Assembly (NCBI GenBank): GCA_022823365.1
Contig: JAJDXG010000002.1
Span: 1-64,000, forward strand
Source: Gemmatimonadota bacterium
GTDB lineage: Bacteria; Gemmatimonadota; Gemmatimonadetes; Longimicrobiales; Gaopeijiaceae
Length of the DNA stretch: 64,000 nucleotides
Direction of reading: 5' to 3'
This document shows, one piece after another, positions 16,638 through 25,738 of this stretch (position 1 is its first letter; every line of letters starts with the position of its first letter). The translations under genes and the position numbers were made by a program. Below the pieces are notes generated by a model. The model saw nothing but the letters and a program-made list of their open reading frames with translations. It made no database searches and was not told the origin of the DNA.

Positions 16638-19568
16638 ATGAAGAACGGCGGCCGCGAGGACCTGAAGCGCCTGAACGAGCGGGTGTCCGCCGCCCGTCGG
16701 GAGGCGGAGGAGCGTGGCGAGAGCTTCTATCCGGGCCCGAGCCGCGTGCACCTGGCCTCGTTCCCGCCGAAGGAGCGCTGGGACGACTGGGTGGAGCTGG
16801 ATTCGCGCGCGTGGCCCCGCCGGGTCGAGAAGCGCTACATGCTGGTGCCGACCACCTGCTTCAACTGCGAGTCCGCGTGCGGGCTGCTGGCCTACGTGGA
16901 CCGCGACACGCTCGAGGTGCGCAAGTTCGAGGGCAACCCCGAGCACCCGGGGTCGCGCGGCCGCAACTGCGCCAAGGGGCCGGCGACCGCCAACCAGGTC
17001 ACCGACCCGGACCGCATCCTCTATCCCCTGAAGCGCGCCGGCGAGCGCGGCTCCGGGCAGTGGACCCGGGTGAGCTGGGACGAGGCCCTGGATGACATCG
17101 CCGGACGCATTCGCCGGGCGCTCGAGGAAGGGCGGCAGAAGGAGATCATGTATCACGTTGGCCGCCCGGGGGAGGACGGCTTCACCGAGCGCATGCTGGC
17201 GGCGTGGGGCGTTGACGGCCACAACTCGCACACCAACATCTGCTCGTCGGGCGCGCGGGCCGGGTACCACCTCTGGATGGGGATGGACCGCCCGAGCCCC
17301 GACCACACCCACGCGCGCGTCATCCTCCTCGTGTCGAGCCACCTGGAGACCGGGCACTACTTCAACCCCCACGCCCAGCGCATCATCGACGCCAAGGCCG
17401 GCGGGGCGAAGCTCGTCGTCCTCGACACCCGCCTCTCCAACACCGCAACTCACGCCGACCACTGGCTGTCGCCGTATCCGGGCTCGGAGGCGGCCATCTT
17501 CCTGTCCATCGCCCGCTGGCTGGTCGCGAACCGGCTCCACGACCGCGACTTCGTGCGCCGCTGGTGGAACTGGCGGGAGTTCATGGCCCAGGCGCACCCC
17601 GATCTTCCGGCCGACTTCGAGCGATTCGAGGAGAAGCTCGAGGAAATGTACGCCGAGTACACCTTCGAGTACGCGGCGCGCGAGTCCGGGGTGGAGGCGG
17701 GCACGATCGAGGCCGTTGCCCGCCTCGTGGCGGGGGCCGGCACCCGGCTCTCGACCCACAACTGGCGCAGCGCGGCGGCGGGCAACCTCGGCGGCTGGCA
17801 GGTGGCCCGCACCCTCTTCCTGCTCAACGCACTGATGGGCGCGGTGGCCACCGAGGGGGGCACCCATCCCAACTCGTGGAACAAGTTCGTGCCGCGTCCC
17901 ATCCATCTGCCCCGGCACCCGGAGCACTGGAACGAGCTCACCTGGCCTGCCGAGTATCCGCTTGCGCTGATGGAGATGTCCTTCCTGTTGCCGCATCTTC
18001 TGAAGAGGAGCGGCGATTTCCTCGACGTCTACTTCACGCGCGTGTACAACCCGGTCTGGACCAACCCGGACGGTTTCTCCTGGATCGAGATGCTCACCGA
18101 CCGGGACCGGGTCGGCCTGCACGTCGCCCTGACGCCAACCTGGAACGAGACCGCCCACTTCGCCGACTACGTACTGCCCATGGGGCTCGGCTCCGAGCGC
18201 CACGACGTGCACTCCTACGAGCAGTACGCGGGGCAGTGGGTGGGCTTCCGCCAGCCCGTGCTGCGCGCCGCGCGCGAGCGTCTGGGCGAAAGCGTTTCCG
18301 ATACCCGCGAAGCCAACCCGGGTGAGGTGTGGGAGGAGAACGAGTTCTGGATCGATCTCACCTGGCGCATCGATCCCGACGGCGACCTCGGCATTCGCTC
18401 GTTCTTCGAATCGCGCGCGCGCCCGGGGACGAAGCTCGGCGTCGACGAATACTACGGATGGATGTTCGAGAACTCCGTTCCCGGACTGCCCGCCGCCGCC
18501 GCCCGGGAGGGCGTCACGCCGCTCGGGTACATGCGCCGCTACGGGGCGTTCGAGGTGGCCTCGAAGACGGGCGCGCTGCACGAGGAGCCGGTCCCCGGCG
18601 CCGAACTCGACGATGTCCGGATCGACGCGGACGGCCGCGCCTTCACCCGCGCCCCCAGGCCCGACTCTCCCAATGTGGTCCCGCTGCCCGTGGTGGACGG
18701 GGACGCCGACGGGCGCCGCCGTGCCGGAGTCGAAGTGGATGGCCGCATCGTGCGAGGCTTCCCGACGCCCTCCGGACGGCTGGAGTTCTGGTCGGGCACG
18801 CTCGCGGATTGGGGCTGGCCCGAACTCGCCGTTCCCGGATACACGCGCAGCCACATCCACCGCGAGAACCTGGAAGAGGGCCAGATGGTGCTCATCTCCA
18901 CCTTCCGGGTTCCGATCCAGATCCACACCCGCAGCGCCAACGCCAAGTGGCTCGACGAGATCGCCCACACCAACCCGCTCTGGATCCACCCGCGCGACGC
19001 ACGCGGGATGGGCGTCCGCACCGGCGACCTGGTGCGCGTCGAAACCGAGATCGGTCACTTCGTGGTGCGCGCCTGGGTTACCGAGGGGATTCGCCCCGGG
19101 GTGGTCGCGTGCAGCCACCACATGGGCCGCTGGAAGGTGACGGACCACGGCCAGAACCAGGCCATGGCCACCGTGGATCTGGGACGTGATGAGGAGGGCT
19201 GGTCGCTCAGGCGGCGCAAGGGCGGAGGGCCCTACGAGTCGGCGGATGCCGACAGCAGCCGCATCTGGTGGACCGACGTGGGGGTGCATCAGAACCTGAC
19301 CTTCCCCGTGCATCCCGACCCGATTTCCGGATCGCACTGCTGGCACCAGGCGGTGCGCGTGAGGGCGGCGCGCCCCGGGGACGCGTACGGCGACATCTCC
19401 GTCGACGCCGGTCTCTCCGGCCGGGTGTTCCGCAAGTGGCTCGGCTACACGCGCCCGGCGGGGAGCGTTTCTCCCGACGGCACCCGCCGCCCCTACTGGC
19501 TGCTCAGGCCGGTGCGTCCCACGCGCGAGGCGTACCAGCTGCCCGCGGACGATCCTGCGGGCGGTTAG
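16638..19568 (+). CDS. Molybdopterin oxidoreductase catalytic subunit (DMSO reductase superfamily)
   Basis: 976 residues. Cys74, Cys77, Cys81 (CFNCESAC) and Cys111 (RGRNCAKG) bind the proximal [4Fe-4S] cluster; Cys202 in NICSSGARAG is the probable Mo ligand. The C-terminal molydop-binding beta-barrel is present (TNPLWIHPRDARGMGVRTGD, then GVVACSHHMGRW). There is no Tat signal at the N-terminus (MKNGGREDLKRLNERV), so the enzyme should stay in the cytoplasm, as in SoeABC-type sulfite dehydrogenases; periplasmic PsrA, TtrA and ArrA carry one. It sits between the ferredoxin-NrfD gene and a TorD-like chaperone gene. The substrate is not readable from sequence: sulfite, polysulfide or another oxoanion are possible. 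Confidence 0.9.
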   Translation: MKNGGREDLKRLNERVSAARREAEERGESFYPGPSRVHLASFPPKERWDDWVELDSRAWPRRVEKRYMLVPTTCFNCESACGLLAYVDRDTLEVRKFEGNPEHPGSRGRNCAKGPATANQVTDPDRILYPLKRAGERGSGQWTRVSWDEALDDIAGRIRRALEEGRQKEIMYHVGRPGEDGFTERMLAAWGVDGHNSHTNICSSGARAGYHLWMGMDRPSPDHTHARVILLVSSHLETGHYFNPHAQRIIDAKAGGAKLVVLDTRLSNTATHADHWLSPYPGSEAAIFLSIARWLVANRLHDRDFVRRWWNWREFMAQAHPDLPADFERFEEKLEEMYAEYTFEYAARESGVEAGTIEAVARLVAGAGTRLSTHNWRSAAAGNLGGWQVARTLFLLNALMGAVATEGGTHPNSWNKFVPRPIHLPRHPEHWNELTWPAEYPLALMEMSFLLPHLLKRSGDFLDVYFTRVYNPVWTNPDGFSWIEMLTDRDRVGLHVALTPTWNETAHFADYVLPMGLGSERHDVHSYEQYAGQWVGFRQPVLRAARERLGESVSDTREANPGEVWEENEFWIDLTWRIDPDGDLGIRSFFESRARPGTKLGVDEYYGWMFENSVPGLPAAAAREGVTPLGYMRRYGAFEVASKTGALHEEPVPGAELDDVRIDADGRAFTRAPRPDSPNVVPLPVVDGDADGRRRAGVEVDGRIVRGFPTPSGRLEFWSGTLADWGWPELAVPGYTRSHIHRENLEEGQMVLISTFRVPIQIHTRSANAKWLDEIAHTNPLWIHPRDARGMGVRTGDLVRVETEIGHFVVRAWVTEGIRPGVVACSHHMGRWKVTDHGQNQAMATVDLGRDEEGWSLRRRKGGGPYESADADSSRIWWTDVGVHQNLTFPVHPDPISGSHCWHQAVRVRAARPGDAYGDISVDAGLSGRVFRKWLGYTRPAGSVSPDGTRRPYWLLRPVRPTREAYQLPADDPAGG

Positions 19569-19574
19569 CACCTC

Positions 19575-20447
19575 GTGGAGGTCATCCGCGCGCTGGCGAC
19601 GCTGGCCGAGCCTCCGCACCCCGCCCACGCCCCCATCGCCCGCGTCCTCGATCTGCCCGGGCTCCCGCGGCCGGCCGACCACACCGAGCTCTTCCTCTTC
19701 CAGCTGTATCCCTTCGCCTCGTTCCACGTCGGCGCGGACGGGATGCTGGGCGGCGAGGCCGCCGACCGGGTGGCGGGTTTCTGGCGCGCGCTGGGCAGGG
19801 ACGTGCCCGACGAGCCGGATCACCTCAGCGCGCTGCTGGGCCTGTACGCGGGGCTTGCGGACGCCGAAGCGCGGGAGTCTGCCGGAGCGGGCCGGATTCT
19901 GCGCCGCGAGAGCCGCAAGGCCCTCCTCTGGGAGCATCTGCTCTCCTGGCTGCCGCCCTACCTGCACGCCGTAGGCGAGATCGCCCACCCGTTCTACCGG
20001 CAATGGGCCCAACTCCTGGGCGCCGCCCTTCTCTCCGAGGCTGCGGAACTCGGCGCGCCGGATCGGCTGCCCCTGCACCTGCGCGAGGCGCCGTCTCTGG
20101 CGGATCCGCGCGTAACCGGAGGAGAGGCCTTCCTCAGCCAGCTGACCGCGCCCGTGCGCACCGGCATGCTCCTGACGCGAGCGGACCTGGCGCGCTGCGC
20201 CGGCGACGTGGGGCTCGGGCGACGCGCCGGGGAGCGCCGCTTCGTGCTGAAGGCGCTACTCTCCTCGAATCCCGAGGGCACGCTCGATTGGCTCAGCCGG
20301 GAGGCCGCCCGCTGGCGCGGAGTGCACGAGGGCTACCGCGCGCAAGCCGAAGCCGTTTCCCGCTTCTGGACGTCCAGGGCGGACGCCGCCCACCGTCTCC
20401 TGGTCGAGCTGGCGCGCGAAGCCGGGGGAACGCTCGCGGACGACTGA
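19575..20447 (+). CDS. TorD/DmsD-like molybdoenzyme chaperone
   Basis: 290 residues, all-helical in appearance, with the TorD-family layout: an N-terminal helical half (DHLSALLGLYAGLADAEA), a hinge with LLWEHLLSWLPPYLHAV, and the E.AHPFYRQWAQLLGAAL helix. Such proteins bind the apo-catalytic subunit during molybdenum-cofactor insertion. GTG 19575 starts 6 bp after the catalytic-subunit stop, so the gene is in the same operon. The C-terminal ~90 residues (VGLGRRAGERRFVLKALLSS) are longer than in standard TorD proteins, and I see no known domain there. Confidence 0.82.
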   Translation: MEVIRALATLAEPPHPAHAPIARVLDLPGLPRPADHTELFLFQLYPFASFHVGADGMLGGEAADRVAGFWRALGRDVPDEPDHLSALLGLYAGLADAEARESAGAGRILRRESRKALLWEHLLSWLPPYLHAVGEIAHPFYRQWAQLLGAALLSEAAELGAPDRLPLHLREAPSLADPRVTGGEAFLSQLTAPVRTGMLLTRADLARCAGDVGLGRRAGERRFVLKALLSSNPEGTLDWLSREAARWRGVHEGYRAQAEAVSRFWTSRADAAHRLLVELAREAGGTLADD

Positions 20448-20573
20448 GTCGCTGCGCGCCCGCGCCGCCGTGGTCCGCCGCCGCGACCGGGATCTCCGCC
20501 TTCGACACTTCGCGCTTGCTCGTCCCGTACGGGCGCCATCCAGGCCGACCCGGACTCACGGAGGATAATCGCG

Positions 20574-21665
20574 ATGACGAATACAGCCGGACACACCAGG
20601 AACAGGAAGCTCATCTGGGCCGGAGGGGCAGTCGCCGCGACGGTGGTCGCCCTCTCGGCGATGGACGGTACCGCAGTCCAGGCGTCGCAACAGGAATACC
20701 GCATCGCAGGCAGCCATGTCGCGGTTTACAACCTGGCGGGGGCGGTGACCGTCGTCCCGGCAACCGGCAGCGACGTAGTCGTGACCGTGAATGCGCGGGG
20801 CGCGGACGCGGAGACCCTGACCGTCGAGTCCGGGGAGATTCGAGGCGTGCAGACCCTGCGTGTCCGCTATCCCTCCGACCGCGTCGTCTACAGCGAGATG
20901 GGCGGCAACTCCCGAACCCAGGTCCGCGTTCGCGGCGACGGAACCTTCGGCCACGGCGGATTCTCGCGCGGCGAGCGCGTGGACATCCGGAGTTCGGGCA
21001 GCGGGCTCGAGGCCTGGGCCGACCTGACCGTCGCCGTGCCCCCCGGCCAGCGCTTCTCGCTGTACCTTGGCGCGGGCGCAACGGAGGCGCGCGATGTCGC
21101 AGGGGATCTCGAACTCGATACCCAGTCGGGTTCGATCGAATCCGAGGGCACCTCCGGGAGCCTGACCATCGATACGGGCTCGGGCTCGGTGCGGGTAACG
21201 GGCGCGAACGGGGACCTGGACATCGATACCGGTTCGGGACAGGTCACGCTGGATGGCGTGGCCGGCGAGCGCGTGCTTGTCGACACGGGCTCGGGAAGCG
21301 TGCACGGCTCGGACATCCGTTCGGAATCGGTGGAGGTGGACACCGGGTCGGGTCGCATTACCTTGCTGGCCGTGGAGGCGCCGGACATCATGTTGGACAC
21401 CGGCAGCGGCAGCGTGGAAGTGGACCTGGTCGCCGATGTCGAGCGGCTGGAAGTGGACACCGGGTCGGGCGGCGTGACCCTGCGCGTCCCGGGCGACCTG
21501 GGCGCGCGCATGGAGGTGGACACGGGCAGTGGCACGATCGACGTGGAGGTCCCGATCGATGAAAGCACGCGGCGGCGCACCTTCCTGCGCGGCACCATCG
21601 GTGACGGCAGGGGCAACATCGTGGTCGACACGGGGTCGGGGTCCATCCGCGTCCTGGGCCGCTGA
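20574..21665 (+). CDS. DUF4097-type secreted beta-repeat protein
   Basis: 363 residues. An N-terminal signal or anchor segment (LIWAGGAVAATVVALSA) is followed by a repetitive right-handed beta structure. Eight copies of DTGSG occur at roughly 20-residue steps (for example IDTGSGSVRV, VDTGSGRITL, VDTGSGTIDV), plus one variant LDTQSGSIES. This is the signature of the DUF4097/YvlB-like fold, exported in many bacteria. The function is unknown; envelope association is likely. The spacing of 126 bp from the chaperone gene suggests its own transcription. Confidence 0.85.
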   Translation: MTNTAGHTRNRKLIWAGGAVAATVVALSAMDGTAVQASQQEYRIAGSHVAVYNLAGAVTVVPATGSDVVVTVNARGADAETLTVESGEIRGVQTLRVRYPSDRVVYSEMGGNSRTQVRVRGDGTFGHGGFSRGERVDIRSSGSGLEAWADLTVAVPPGQRFSLYLGAGATEARDVAGDLELDTQSGSIESEGTSGSLTIDTGSGSVRVTGANGDLDIDTGSGQVTLDGVAGERVLVDTGSGSVHGSDIRSESVEVDTGSGRITLLAVEAPDIMLDTGSGSVEVDLVADVERLEVDTGSGGVTLRVPGDLGARMEVDTGSGTIDVEVPIDESTRRRTFLRGTIGDGRGNIVVDTGSGSIRVLGR

Positions 21666-21744
21666 CATCCCGGCAACTTCCCGGGCCCCGAAGGTCGCCG
21701 GGCCGGGGAAGTTCGCGTCCGCGGTCCGGAGCCGCTGACGTCGG

Positions 21745-22167
21745 GTGTTTCGCTTCCAGCACCCGGTGCAGGTCCGCTTTCAGGACATCGACGTGGGCGG
21801 CCACGCTCATCACTCGAGGGCGCTGTCCTACTTCGAGGAGGCGCGCGCAGCCTATTGGCGGGAGATTGCGGGGCGCCGCACGCCGGAGGATGTGGACTAC
21901 ATCCTCGCCGAGGCGCGCATCCGATATCACGCGCGGGTGCTCTACCCCGACCGCCTCACGGTGGGCACGCGAGTATCCGTTCTCGGCAAGAAGCACTTCG
22001 TCATGGAATACGAAGTGCGGTCGAGCGAGGGACAGCTCCTGGTTTCGGGCAGCACCGTCCAGGTGATGTACGACTATGGCGCCGGGGCGAGCCAGCGGAT
22101 TTCGCCCGGCCTCGCGAACCGCATCCGCGCCCATGAGGGGCCGCTTCCCGCGCGGCGGGGATCCTGA
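21745..22167 (+). CDS. Hotdog-fold acyl-CoA thioesterase (YbgC/4HBT family)
   Basis: 140 residues. The N-terminal strand VQVRFQDIDVGGHAHHSRAL followed by YFEEAR is the 4HBT active-site signature, with Asp14 in the catalytic position. The rest has the expected five-stranded pattern (LTVGTRVSVLGKKHFVMEY). It should hydrolyse acyl-CoA thioesters in the cytoplasm. The start is GTG 21745. Family members often sit beside tol-pal genes, but here the gene stands between a DUF4097 protein and a TPR protein. Confidence 0.87.
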   Translation: MFRFQHPVQVRFQDIDVGGHAHHSRALSYFEEARAAYWREIAGRRTPEDVDYILAEARIRYHARVLYPDRLTVGTRVSVLGKKHFVMEYEVRSSEGQLLVSGSTVQVMYDYGAGASQRISPGLANRIRAHEGPLPARRGS

Positions 22168-22283
22168 CGCGCGCGCCCGGGTTACAGGAAAAATCGAACA
22201 CCGTGCCGGCGGGGCTCCGATGGCCAGTCCGGTTCGCTCTTGACGCGTTGCGTGTCAACGCCCCCTTTGTATTTCGGGGTCGG

Positions 22284-22311
22284 TTGACCGTCTCCCGCGC
22301 GTGGGTATAGT
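22284..22311 (+). promoter_or_regulatory. Sigma70-like promoter for the TPR protein gene
   Basis: The -35 box TTGACC (22284-22289) and -10 box TATAGT (22306-22311) are separated by 16 bp. Transcription would start near 22318, about 35 nt before the ATG at 22352. The 116-bp gap after the thioesterase gene supports a separate promoter. Confidence 0.6.
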
Positions 22312-22351
22312 TTGCATAGCTTTCCGGGTAACCTTGGCGGAGTTAGGAGCG

Positions 22352-24088
22352 ATGTTCTTCAGGTTGGCATTTCCCCGGCTGGGAGTTGCGTTGCTTGCGG
22401 CGTTCCTGTTCCTGCCGGCGCTCGCGTCGGCGCAACAGGAAGTGCAGGGACGCTTCAGGGTCATGATCCCCGACCTTTTCCCGGGAGAGGACACCGGCCG
22501 GGGCTTCGGAGAGGACGTGGCCGAAGAGCTTCGCGACCTCATCAACCAGCTGCCCACCCACGAGCCGGTCGACCGCAACGAGATCCGCGACGCCATGCGT
22601 CAGTTCGACATCGACCGCGACGACCTGAACTGCATCCGCTCGCGCCAGCTCGCGACCCAGATCAACGCCGAGCTGGTCATGTGCGCGAACTACACCGAGG
22701 GGCAGGACGACTGGACCCTGGCCAACATCCAGTTCGTGAGCGTGGCGTCCGGAGAGACCTTCACGGTGGAAGACTTCACCGTTCCGGATGATGACGGCGA
22801 CGAACTCGCCGCGCAGCACATCTTTCAAGTATTCGACGGATACGTGGAGCAGTTGCGCTTTGCGGCCATCTGCCAGGAGTACTTCGGCAGCCAGCAGTGG
22901 GCCAACGCCCTGCAGAACTGCGACAGGGCGATCGAGGGGAACCCCGGTTCCGAGTCTTCGCGCTATGCCCGCGCCCGGGCCGTGATGGAGTTGGGTGATC
23001 GTCAGGAAGGTCTCGACGAAATGATGCGCGTGCTCGACCTCAACCCCTTCAACGAGAACGCGCTCCAGTTCGCCGGGATGCTCTCCGCCGAATTCGGCAT
23101 GGATGACGAGTCCCTGCAGCACTACTCCGCTTATCTCGAGCTCAACCCGGGTAACGCGGCCGTTCGCATGAACGTGGCGTACGAGCTCGCGACCGCAGGA
23201 AATCCAAGGGGCGCGATGACCCTCATCGAGGAGGGCATCGCCATGGATGACACCAACGTCGACCTGTGGCAGCAACTGGGAGGCTTTGCATTCACCGCCG
23301 CCGGCCGGGCGATGGAGGGCCAGAGCGAACCCAACGCCGAGGTCGAGATGCTTTATCGGAGGGCCATCGAAGCCTATACCCGCGTCTTCGACGACCGTGG
23401 CGCGGAGACCACGCCCGCCCAGTTGTCCAACGTCATCGCCGCCTACATGCAGCTCGGCGATCCGGACGCCGTCGACTTTGCGCAGCGCGCGGTGCAGGTG
23501 CATCCCCAGGAGGCTTCGCTCTGGTCACGGCTGGCCGACGCCCTTCAGCGCAACGACCGTCTGGAAGAGGCCATCGCGGCGCTTGAGAGCGCGAAGGGAG
23601 CCGACCCGGACTACCCGAACCTGTCCGCCCGCCAGGGAAGCTGGCTCCTGGAGGCCGATGAGGTCGACGAGGCCATCACGTTCCTCAAGGAGGCCGTGGA
23701 GCGCGGCGAACAGTCCGCGGACATGATGGCGAACCTGCTGTTCGGGAAGGCGTACAACGACGGCGTGCAGGTTCAGCAGTTCACCTTCGCAGCCAACATC
23801 CTCGAAACTGCCAAGAGCGAGTTCGAGGTGTCCGAGCAGATGGCCTCGCAGTTGAACTTCTGGCACGGGTGGTCGCTCTACAACCACGGCCTTTCGGTTC
23901 AGGAGCCCAACACCATCGATTCCGCCCGCCAGTCCCTGCCGATCTTCCAGCAAGCCCTCCAGCTGTTTGAGCTTGGCCGTGCCTATGCCGCTACGGTGGA
24001 GTCGATCAACCTGACCGAGATTCTCGGCGCGGCGCAGACCTACGTCGACATTCAGGACGCCATCATCCGGCGCGGGGGAGGGGAATAG
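22352..24088 (+). CDS. Secreted tetratricopeptide-repeat protein with TolB/LpoB-like N-terminal domain
   Basis: 578 residues from ATG 22352, chosen because GGAG lies 4 nt upstream and the frame then opens with a clean signal peptide (MFFRLAFPRLGVALLAAF to ALASAQQ). Residues about 30-160 resemble the alpha/beta domain of TolB-like/LpoB proteins (RFRVMIPDLFPGED.GRGFG). From about 165 to the end there are successive TPR-type helical pairs (ANALQNCDRAIEGNPGSESS; DDESLQHYSAYLELNPGNAA; NDRLEEAIAALESAKGADPD). It is probably a periplasmic scaffold; the partners are unknown. It has its own promoter and terminator, so it is a single-gene unit. Confidence 0.85.
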   Translation: MFFRLAFPRLGVALLAAFLFLPALASAQQEVQGRFRVMIPDLFPGEDTGRGFGEDVAEELRDLINQLPTHEPVDRNEIRDAMRQFDIDRDDLNCIRSRQLATQINAELVMCANYTEGQDDWTLANIQFVSVASGETFTVEDFTVPDDDGDELAAQHIFQVFDGYVEQLRFAAICQEYFGSQQWANALQNCDRAIEGNPGSESSRYARARAVMELGDRQEGLDEMMRVLDLNPFNENALQFAGMLSAEFGMDDESLQHYSAYLELNPGNAAVRMNVAYELATAGNPRGAMTLIEEGIAMDDTNVDLWQQLGGFAFTAAGRAMEGQSEPNAEVEMLYRRAIEAYTRVFDDRGAETTPAQLSNVIAAYMQLGDPDAVDFAQRAVQVHPQEASLWSRLADALQRNDRLEEAIAALESAKGADPDYPNLSARQGSWLLEADEVDEAITFLKEAVERGEQSADMMANLLFGKAYNDGVQVQQFTFAANILETAKSEFEVSEQMASQLNFWHGWSLYNHGLSVQEPNTIDSARQSLPIFQQALQLFELGRAYAATVESINLTEILGAAQTYVDIQDAIIRRGGGE

Positions 24089-24114
24089 CGCCAAGACGCC
24101 CCGCTCGTAGCCAT

Positions 24115-24148
24115 GGCGCCGCGGATTCCTCCGCGGCGCCTTTTTTTT
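24115..24148 (+). terminator. Rho-independent terminator after the TPR protein gene
   Basis: A perfect 11-bp stem (GGCGCCGCGGA at 24115-24125 with TCCGCGGCGCC at 24130-24140) and a TTCC loop are followed by eight Ts (24141-24148), 26 bp after the stop codon. Confidence 0.93.
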
Positions 24149-24263
24149 GCCCTGAGTTCAGGACGGCGCCTCCCCGCGCGCAAGGACGGGCCGTTCCTGG
24201 CGAGCTGCGAGGCTTAGCTCCGCAACCGCGTTCGCCCCCGTCTGATTTCCTTCGCCCCCGGGC

Positions 24264-24293
24264 TTGCGCGTTCCCCATTGCCCTCCTTATGAT
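24264..24293 (+). promoter_or_regulatory. Probable promoter of the dcw (mraZ) operon
   Basis: TTGCGC (24264-24269) and TATGAT (24288-24293) are spaced by 18 bp, giving a start site near 24300 and a 40-nt leader before mraZ. It lies between the upstream terminator and the first gene of the cluster. Confidence 0.55.
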
Positions 24294-24305
24294 TCCCCCC
24301 AGTCT

Positions 24306-24333
24306 CCACAATCATCCATTTTAACCCACAATC
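24306..24333 (+). promoter_or_regulatory. Paired CCACAATC repeats, candidate MraZ operator
   Basis: Two identical 8-mers CCACAATC occur at 24306-24313 and 24326-24333, exactly 20 bp apart (about two helical turns). They lie in the leader between the predicted transcription start and the mraZ start codon. MraZ is known to repress its own operon by binding short direct repeats near the promoter. The repeat sequence here differs from the classic TGGGA-type box, so the assignment is an inference from position and spacing. Confidence 0.4.
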
Positions 24334-24339
24334 TACCAC

Positions 24340-24771
24340 GTGAACGGCTTTCTGGGGCGCTACGAGAAACGTCTCGACGACAAGGGTCGTCTGAGTCTGC
24401 CGGTTCCGCTGCGGCGTGCCGCAGGGGACGGATCTCTCGTGCTGCTCCAGTATCAGGCTCCCGCGCTCACCCTGTTTCCCGCCGCAGCGTGGGAGACGAT
24501 TCAGGACCGCCTCATGGAATACCGGCGCTCGGATCGCGACGCCGACGCGTTCGTGCGCCGCATCACCTCGTACGCGGTCGAGGTCACGCCCGACAAGCTC
24601 GGTCGGTTTCTGATTCCCGGATGGCTGCAGGAGGCGGCTTCCCTGGACGGCGAGGTGCTCGTGGTGGGCTCACTGGACCGGATCGAGATCTGGAACCCCG
24701 GACTCTTCGATGCGCATCTCGAGGATGGCGCGCCCGACGCCTCCGAGTTCGTGCACAAGATCTTCGGATGA
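24340..24771 (+). CDS. mraZ: Transcriptional regulator MraZ
   Basis: 143 residues with two AbrB-like swapped-hairpin halves. FLGRYEKRLDDKGRLSLPVP is the first conserved box (residues 4-23) and VEVTPDKLGRFLIPGWLQEA the second. MraZ forms a ring that binds repeats upstream of its own gene and dampens expression of the division cluster. The GTG start at 24340 matches the family N-terminus (MNGFLGRYEKRLD). It is the first gene of the long dcw operon. There is no good Shine-Dalgarno sequence before the GTG. Confidence 0.95.
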   Translation: MNGFLGRYEKRLDDKGRLSLPVPLRRAAGDGSLVLLQYQAPALTLFPAAAWETIQDRLMEYRRSDRDADAFVRRITSYAVEVTPDKLGRFLIPGWLQEAASLDGEVLVVGSLDRIEIWNPGLFDAHLEDGAPDASEFVHKIFG

Positions 24772-24778
24772 GCGGCGC

Positions 24779-25738
24779 GTGCGGAGGCGAGCGGACGATG
24801 AGCACGGCGTCCAGGACTATCACACGCCGGTGCTGGTGCGGGAAGTGCTCGCGCTTCTCGAGCCCGAGCGCGGCGGGCTGTTCGTGGACGGCACCGTGGG
24901 AGGGGGAGGGCACGCGCGCGCGATCCTGGAGCGGGCTCCCGGGGTCCACCTGGTCGCGGTGGACCGCGATCCGGGAGCGCTCGCAGAGGCCGAACGTACC
25001 CTCGCTCCCTTCGGTGACCGGGTACGCTTCCTTCTCTCCGACTTCCGCCACGCCGCGCGCGCCCCTGAACTCGAGGAGAGCGCCGTGAGCGGGGTGCTGC
25101 TCGACCTGGGCGTGAGCTCGCGGCAACTGGATCACGACCCGCGGGGGTTCGCGTTTCGCCGCGGGGTGCCGCTGGACATGCGCATGGACGGGAGCGATGC
25201 GCGCACGCCGAGCGCCGCCGACGTGCTCAACAGCTACGACGAAGGAGATCTGGCGCGTGTCTTTCGGGAGCTGGGCGAGCATCGCGGGGCGCACAGGCTG
25301 GCGCGCCGGATCGTGCGCCGGCGGAGGGCGCGCGCGTTTGCCGTCAGCGACGATCTGGTGGGAGCGCTCCGCGCCGCGATGGGACGGTCGCCGGCGCCTC
25401 GCGACAAGGCGCGCGTCTTCCAGGCTCTGCGCCTGGAGGTGAACGACGAGCTGGGGGCGCTGCGGGAAGGCCTCGACACCCTGCGCGACACCATGGGCGC
25501 GGGCGGACGGATGGCGGTGATCTCCTATCACTCGCTCGAGGATCGCGAAGTCAAGAACCGGTTCCGCGAGTGGAGCCGCGAATGCACCTGTCCCCCGGCG
25601 CTCCCGGTGTGCGTCTGCGCCGGCCGGGCCGCGGGAGAGACGCTCGTGCGCCGTCCGGTGCGGCCCGCTCCAGCTGAAACCGCGGCGAATCCCCGTGCCC
25701 GGAGCGCGCGCCTGCGCGCGTGGAGGAAGACATCGTGA
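24779..25738 (+). CDS. rsmH: 16S rRNA (cytosine-1402-N4)-methyltransferase RsmH
   Basis: 319 residues from GTG 24779. The SAM-binding motif is in FVDGTVGGGGHA, followed by LLDLGVSSRQLD, FRRGVPLDMRMD, the FQALRLEVNDEL box and SYHSLEDREVK near the end, all standard RsmH signatures. It methylates C1402 of 16S rRNA. The start is uncertain: GTG 24779 lies 7 bp after mraZ and just before the conserved YHTPVLVREVL. An ATG at 24710 would overlap mraZ by 62 bp and add residues not seen in the family. The stop overlaps the next gene. Confidence 0.95.
   Translation: MRRRADDEHGVQDYHTPVLVREVLALLEPERGGLFVDGTVGGGGHARAILERAPGVHLVAVDRDPGALAEAERTLAPFGDRVRFLLSDFRHAARAPELEESAVSGVLLDLGVSSRQLDHDPRGFAFRRGVPLDMRMDGSDARTPSAADVLNSYDEGDLARVFRELGEHRGAHRLARRIVRRRRARAFAVSDDLVGALRAAMGRSPAPRDKARVFQALRLEVNDELGALREGLDTLRDTMGAGGRMAVISYHSLEDREVKNRFREWSRECTCPPALPVCVCAGRAAGETLVRRPVRPAPAETAANPRARSARLRAWRKTS

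Noticed and set aside
15003-20078. 1691-codon minus-strand frame across the molybdoenzyme operon
   Set aside because: Fully antisense to three recognisable genes, with the composition of a shadow frame.
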